From positions 558,001 to 622,000 of the forward strand of contig JAXGPP010000002.1 in NCBI GenBank assembly GCA_040766885.1: 64,000 nucleotides of DNA, given 5' to 3'. Below are positions 61,534 to 64,000 of the stretch, piece after piece (positions within the stretch are counted from its first letter, which is position 1; each line of letters starts with the position of its first letter). This DNA is from JAXGPP01 sp040766885 (lineage in GTDB: Bacteria > Planctomycetota > Planctomycetia > Pirellulales > Thermoguttaceae). The notes below the pieces were generated by a model that made no database searches, had not been told where the DNA came from, and saw only the letters and a list, made by a program, of their open reading frames with translations. The translations under genes and the position numbers were made by a program.

Positions 61534-62250
61534 TCACGCGCCCTGGCCCAATCGCACCATTCCTTCCGGACAGAGATCCACCAGCACGCAGTGCTCGCAG
61601 TCCGGCCGCCGTGCGGTGCAGGTCGTGCGGCCGTGGCGGATGAGCTGGATGTGAAACTCCAGCACCCGTGCTTCCGGCACCAGCCGGGCTAAGAGATCGT
61701 GAGCCCGGGCGGCGTCAGCCTCTGGTGCGATCAATCCCAGTCGCCGGCTCACGCGGTGCACGTGCGTGTCCACCGGCAGGACCGGCTGGCGGCACGCGAA
61801 CAGCAGCACGCAGGCCGCCGTCTTCGGCCCCACGCCCTTGAAACCACGGAGATACTCCAGCGCTTCGCTGGCCGGCATCTCGCGGAGCATTTCCAGCGAC
61901 AGGCTGCCGTGGCGGTCGTGGATCTGCTGGAGGATCGCCTTGATCCGCGGCGCTTTCTGCTCCGCCAAACCGCCGGATCGGATTGCCCTCGCGATCCGCT
62001 TCACCGGGGCCGTTCGCACCGCATCCCAATTGGCAAACGCCTGCTCAAGCGACGTGAAGGCCGCCGCGCTGTTGGTGTCCGACGTGTTCTGCGAGAGGAT
62101 CGTTGCCACCAGTTCGTCGAGCACCGGTCCTTCCGGCGGCGGCTCCACACGGCCGTAGACCTTGAACAAGCGGCGCAATATCGTCCCGACTTTTCGCCGG
62201 GCAGCGGTTGCCCGCGGCTGTTCATCAAATGGACTCGTTCGACGACTCAT
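61534..62250 (-). CDS. nth: Endonuclease III-like DNA glycosylase (HhH-GPD, 4Fe-4S)
   Basis: 238 residues, cytosolic. Base-excision repair glycosylase/AP lyase acting on oxidised pyrimidines. Helix-hairpin-helix LRGFKGVGPKTAACVLLFAC with catalytic Lys143, catalytic Asp161 in LPVDTHVHRV, and the iron-sulfur loop Cys211-x6-Cys218-x2-Cys221-x5-Cys227. ILSQNTSDTNSAAAF is the usual N-terminal 'LSQ-T-D' block. The lead ~25 residues are an extra basic tail. Divergent from the next gene with a 174-base shared promoter region. The symbol is by family; an nth-like paralogue is possible. Confidence 0.85.
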   Translation of the reverse strand: MSRRTSPFDEQPRATAARRKVGTILRRLFKVYGRVEPPPEGPVLDELVATILSQNTSDTNSAAAFTSLEQAFANWDAVRTAPVKRIARAIRSGGLAEQKAPRIKAILQQIHDRHGSLSLEMLREMPASEALEYLRGFKGVGPKTAACVLLFACRQPVLPVDTHVHRVSRRLGLIAPEADAARAHDLLARLVPEARVLEFHIQLIRHGRTTCTARRPDCEHCVLVDLCPEGMVRLGQGA

Positions 62251-62424
62251 CGTGTCTAAACCCCGGCGAATCAGCCCGCTAGACCTGGGGGTATTGTCCA
62301 GTTCTGGCGCATGGGATATAGTGGTCCTGTGCGAATCATTCTGGGTTCAGGCCGGACAGGCCGCAACGCAGCCCAGGCCCCGGCCCCTCGTCAACTCTGG
62401 TGGCTGCCAGGAGGGGAAGGGTAT

Positions 62425-63192
62425 ATGCGTACCTATCTCTACCTCTCGATGACTCCGGAGTCGCTGGTGGCCTCGATGCTGCCGCCGGAGCAGTTCGGAA
62501 ACTACCTGGCCGTCGGCACCCGTAAGAGCGCCCACGGGCAGGCGATGTATTTCGATCTGAAGGAGGATTTCCAGAGCGATGCCTTCGATCTGGCCTATGC
62601 GGCCGAGCATTGCATTCCTCACGCCAACGGCCAGCCGAAGCACTCGCTCTACCTGGGCATCTATCGAGTGCTGGAACACGTTCCGCTGGAGGCGCTGGGT
62701 AGTCTTTGGCTGGCCACGGTACATGGCAAGGTGCTGGAACTCAAGCCAAGCACGGCGCCGCCGGAGCCTGCCGACGGCTACTACCTTTATCAGGAGCTGT
62801 GCCCGGTCCATCCGTTGATCGCCAGTAAGCTCGGCCCGCAACCCTTCGCCTGCTTCATCACTAATCCGAAGCGGCCGCTGTTCGTCCCCCGCATGTGCTT
62901 CCTCGACATCGACCTGGGTGAACTGGCCCGCGATCCGGAGCACGGCCAGCCGCGGGAGCTTTACTACCCCGACCATTTCTGGCATCTCCGCGAATGCCTG
63001 CTGGAGCTCAAGGCCGACGACAGCAAGCATACCAAAACCGTCGACCGGCTCCATCCACAACACTTCCCGTTCCACTGCATCCTGCACGGCTTCTACGTCG
63101 GTGATCAGACGGGGATGCTCTACTACCCCTTCCCATCGCGGTCGGAACTGGAATCGAAACACTACCAATGGTGGCGTTCGACGCATTACTGA
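62425..63192 (+). CDS. Conserved-looking cytosolic protein of unknown function
   Basis: 255 residues. The start at 62425 has GGAGGGGAAGG upstream; the longer frame is poor in coding signal. Sequence begins MRTYLYLSMTPESLVASMLP, an extended N-terminal strand, then FGNYLAVGTRKSAHGQAMYF, LGIYRVLEHVPLEALGSLWL, YYLYQELCPVHPLIASKLGP and FPFHCILHGFYVGDQTGMLY. No known motif. It sits 115 bases before the V/A-type ATPase genes, and a functional link to the ATPase is possible but not shown. Confidence 0.65.
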   Translation: MRTYLYLSMTPESLVASMLPPEQFGNYLAVGTRKSAHGQAMYFDLKEDFQSDAFDLAYAAEHCIPHANGQPKHSLYLGIYRVLEHVPLEALGSLWLATVHGKVLELKPSTAPPEPADGYYLYQELCPVHPLIASKLGPQPFACFITNPKRPLFVPRMCFLDIDLGELARDPEHGQPRELYYPDHFWHLRECLLELKADDSKHTKTVDRLHPQHFPFHCILHGFYVGDQTGMLYYPFPSRSELESKHYQWWRSTHY

Positions 63193-63306
63193 TTACCGGA
63201 TCGCGCCCTGGAATCGCGCCGTCCAGCCGCCCTTCCCGGTCGCAATATCCAAACCGCATTGTTGGGAGCCCACGACGGAGCGGACGGACACCTGGGAGCC
63301 GACGCG

Positions 63307-63648
63307 ATGACCGAGCAAGACCCGGGAACGGTTGAAGAGGCGCATGCGCTCGATGGCCTGGTCGAGGCCGAGCGGCAACTCGAAGCCCGTCTGGCCGAAG
63401 CCCGCGCGATGGCCCAGCAGAGGATCGAGGCAGCCCGTGCCGCCGCCGGCGATCGGGTGGCCGCCGAGAAGCGCCGGCTCGCCGCCGATGCGGCTGCCCG
63501 CCTGGCCGCCGGCGAGGCGGCGATCGAAGCCGAGCTTGCCCAGCAGATACTCCTCCACGAGCAGGAGCTGGAGCGAAGCCTGGCGGCGATGGGCGACCTC
63601 CGCCGGCAACTCGCCGCTCGGGTGCTCTTCGAGGTGCTGGGCCAATGA
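63307..63648 (+). CDS. V/A-type ATPase small coiled-coil subunit (subunit H/G-like)
   Basis: 113 residues from MTEQDPGTVEEAHALDGLVE; an in-frame Met 16 codons upstream is weaker. It is almost entirely one charged Ala/Glu/Arg helix (EAERQLEARLAEARAMAQQR, AAEKRRLAADAAARLAAGEA), as in the peripheral-stalk EG/HE subunits of V/A-type ATPases. Its stop overlaps the start of the subunit I gene (ATGA), the standard operon order in bacterial V-type ATPases, and this supports the call more than the sequence alone. Confidence 0.7.
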   Translation: MTEQDPGTVEEAHALDGLVEAERQLEARLAEARAMAQQRIEAARAAAGDRVAAEKRRLAADAAARLAAGEAAIEAELAQQILLHEQELERSLAAMGDLRRQLAARVLFEVLGQ

Positions 63649-64000
63649 TCGTCCACATGTGCAAGCTCCAGATCGTCACGCTCGACGAGCAGTTCGACCG
63701 GCTCATCGAGGGCCTGCAGCATCTGGGCTACCTGCACCTGGAACCGGTCCCCCTGGCCGACGGCCAGACCGCCAGCCGGCTGCATCGCATGCAGCTCACC
63801 GCCGAGGACGAACGCCGGCGGATGCTCCTCTCCGAGGCGCGGCGGACGCTGGAGGAACTGCGGATTGTGCTCGACGGCTTTCCCCCGCCCGAGGCCGGCG
63901 ACCGCGAGCACGGCCCGGCGCCTTCGCCGCAGGAGATCGCCGGCGCGGCGGCGGAAATGCTCCGCCGCGTGCGTTCCATCCGCCGCCGCCGCCGCAACCT
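63645..64000 (+). CDS. V/A-type ATP synthase subunit I, N-terminal part (3' partial)
   Basis: It begins at the ATG overlapping the preceding stop and runs off the window. The first ~118 residues, MIVHMCKLQIVTLDEQFDRL, then HLGYLHLEPVPL and a long helical stretch (RMLLSEARRTLEELRIVLDG), match the start of subunit I (a-subunit), where a small alpha/beta unit and a coiled coil connect to the peripheral stalk. The membrane domain that carries the ion path would lie beyond the window end. Ion specificity cannot be determined here. Confidence 0.75.
   Translation, partial: MIVHMCKLQIVTLDEQFDRLIEGLQHLGYLHLEPVPLADGQTASRLHRMQLTAEDERRRMLLSEARRTLEELRIVLDGFPPPEAGDREHGPAPSPQEIAGAAAEMLRRVRSIRRRRRN

Overview
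The window is GC-rich bacterial DNA and almost certainly comes from a planctomycete, probably a Pirellula-like lineage (the order is inference). Evidence: two DUF1559 proteins with type IV pilin-like N-termini and an H-x9-DG end; a secreted protein with the LEPLENRCLLA form of the planctomycete LEPR-XLL motif; two sulfatases; two large HzsA-related haem proteins; a DUF1080 hydrolase; a membrane Ser/Thr kinase fused to WD40 repeats; and a V/A-type ATPase operon. No rRNA, tRNA, CRISPR array, insertion sequence or replication origin was seen.

Layout. 1-3 kb: the end of a ComEC-like gene, a largely non-coding stretch with a heptanucleotide repeat array, a zinc-ribbon/membrane ORF and several tiny overlapping ORFs. 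3-11 kb (+): Gfo/Idh/MocA oxidoreductase, HEAT-repeat protein, sulfatase and a large GH39-like glycosidase. 11-17.5 kb (-): a compact run of Tat-exported esterase, an HzsA-related/SGNH fusion and a carbohydrate-binding glycosidase. 17.6-21 kb (-): flavodoxin-fold quinone reductase, acyl-CoA thioesterase and glycogen phosphorylase. 21.6 kb: a secreted GH-A glycosidase.

22.9-35.4 kb is the accessory part: mostly lone, small, hypothetical genes on the minus strand, interrupted by a second HzsA-related cytochrome on the plus strand. At 31.7-35.4 kb there is what looks like a degraded polymorphic-toxin locus: an orphan Hint + Tox-SHH toxin module, a candidate immunity gene 31 bp downstream, a double-CxxC protein, a frameshifted and truncated SUFU-family pseudogene, an alpha-helical hypothetical protein and a pentapeptide-repeat protein.

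35.5-38.4 kb (-): hypoxanthine phosphoribosyltransferase overlapping a GT4 glycosyltransferase, then a second GT4. 38.5 kb (-): sulfatase. 40-45 kb (+): tandem paralogous MscS channels with long coiled-coil N-terminal regions, the first preceded by a strong intrinsic terminator. 45-59 kb (+): kinase-WD40 protein, DUF1080 protein, prenyltransferase-fold protein, DUF1559 protein, a MacB/LolD-like ABC ATPase and permease pair (the permease carries a Gly/Pro/Met-rich insertion), and a LEPR-XLL/beta-propeller/RTX exported protein. 59-64 kb: secreted GH-A-like protein, second DUF1559 protein, divergent endonuclease III, a conserved hypothetical, and the start of a V/A-type ATPase operon.

The exported hydrolases (two sulfatases, three or four glycosidases, an esterase, the SGNH fusion, DUF1080, Gfo/Idh) suggest degradation of sulfated and acylated polysaccharides. 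Two intergenic elements (about 2918-3056 and 21034-21168) are homologous, share an inverted-repeat stem preserved by a G-U substitution, and are unexplained.
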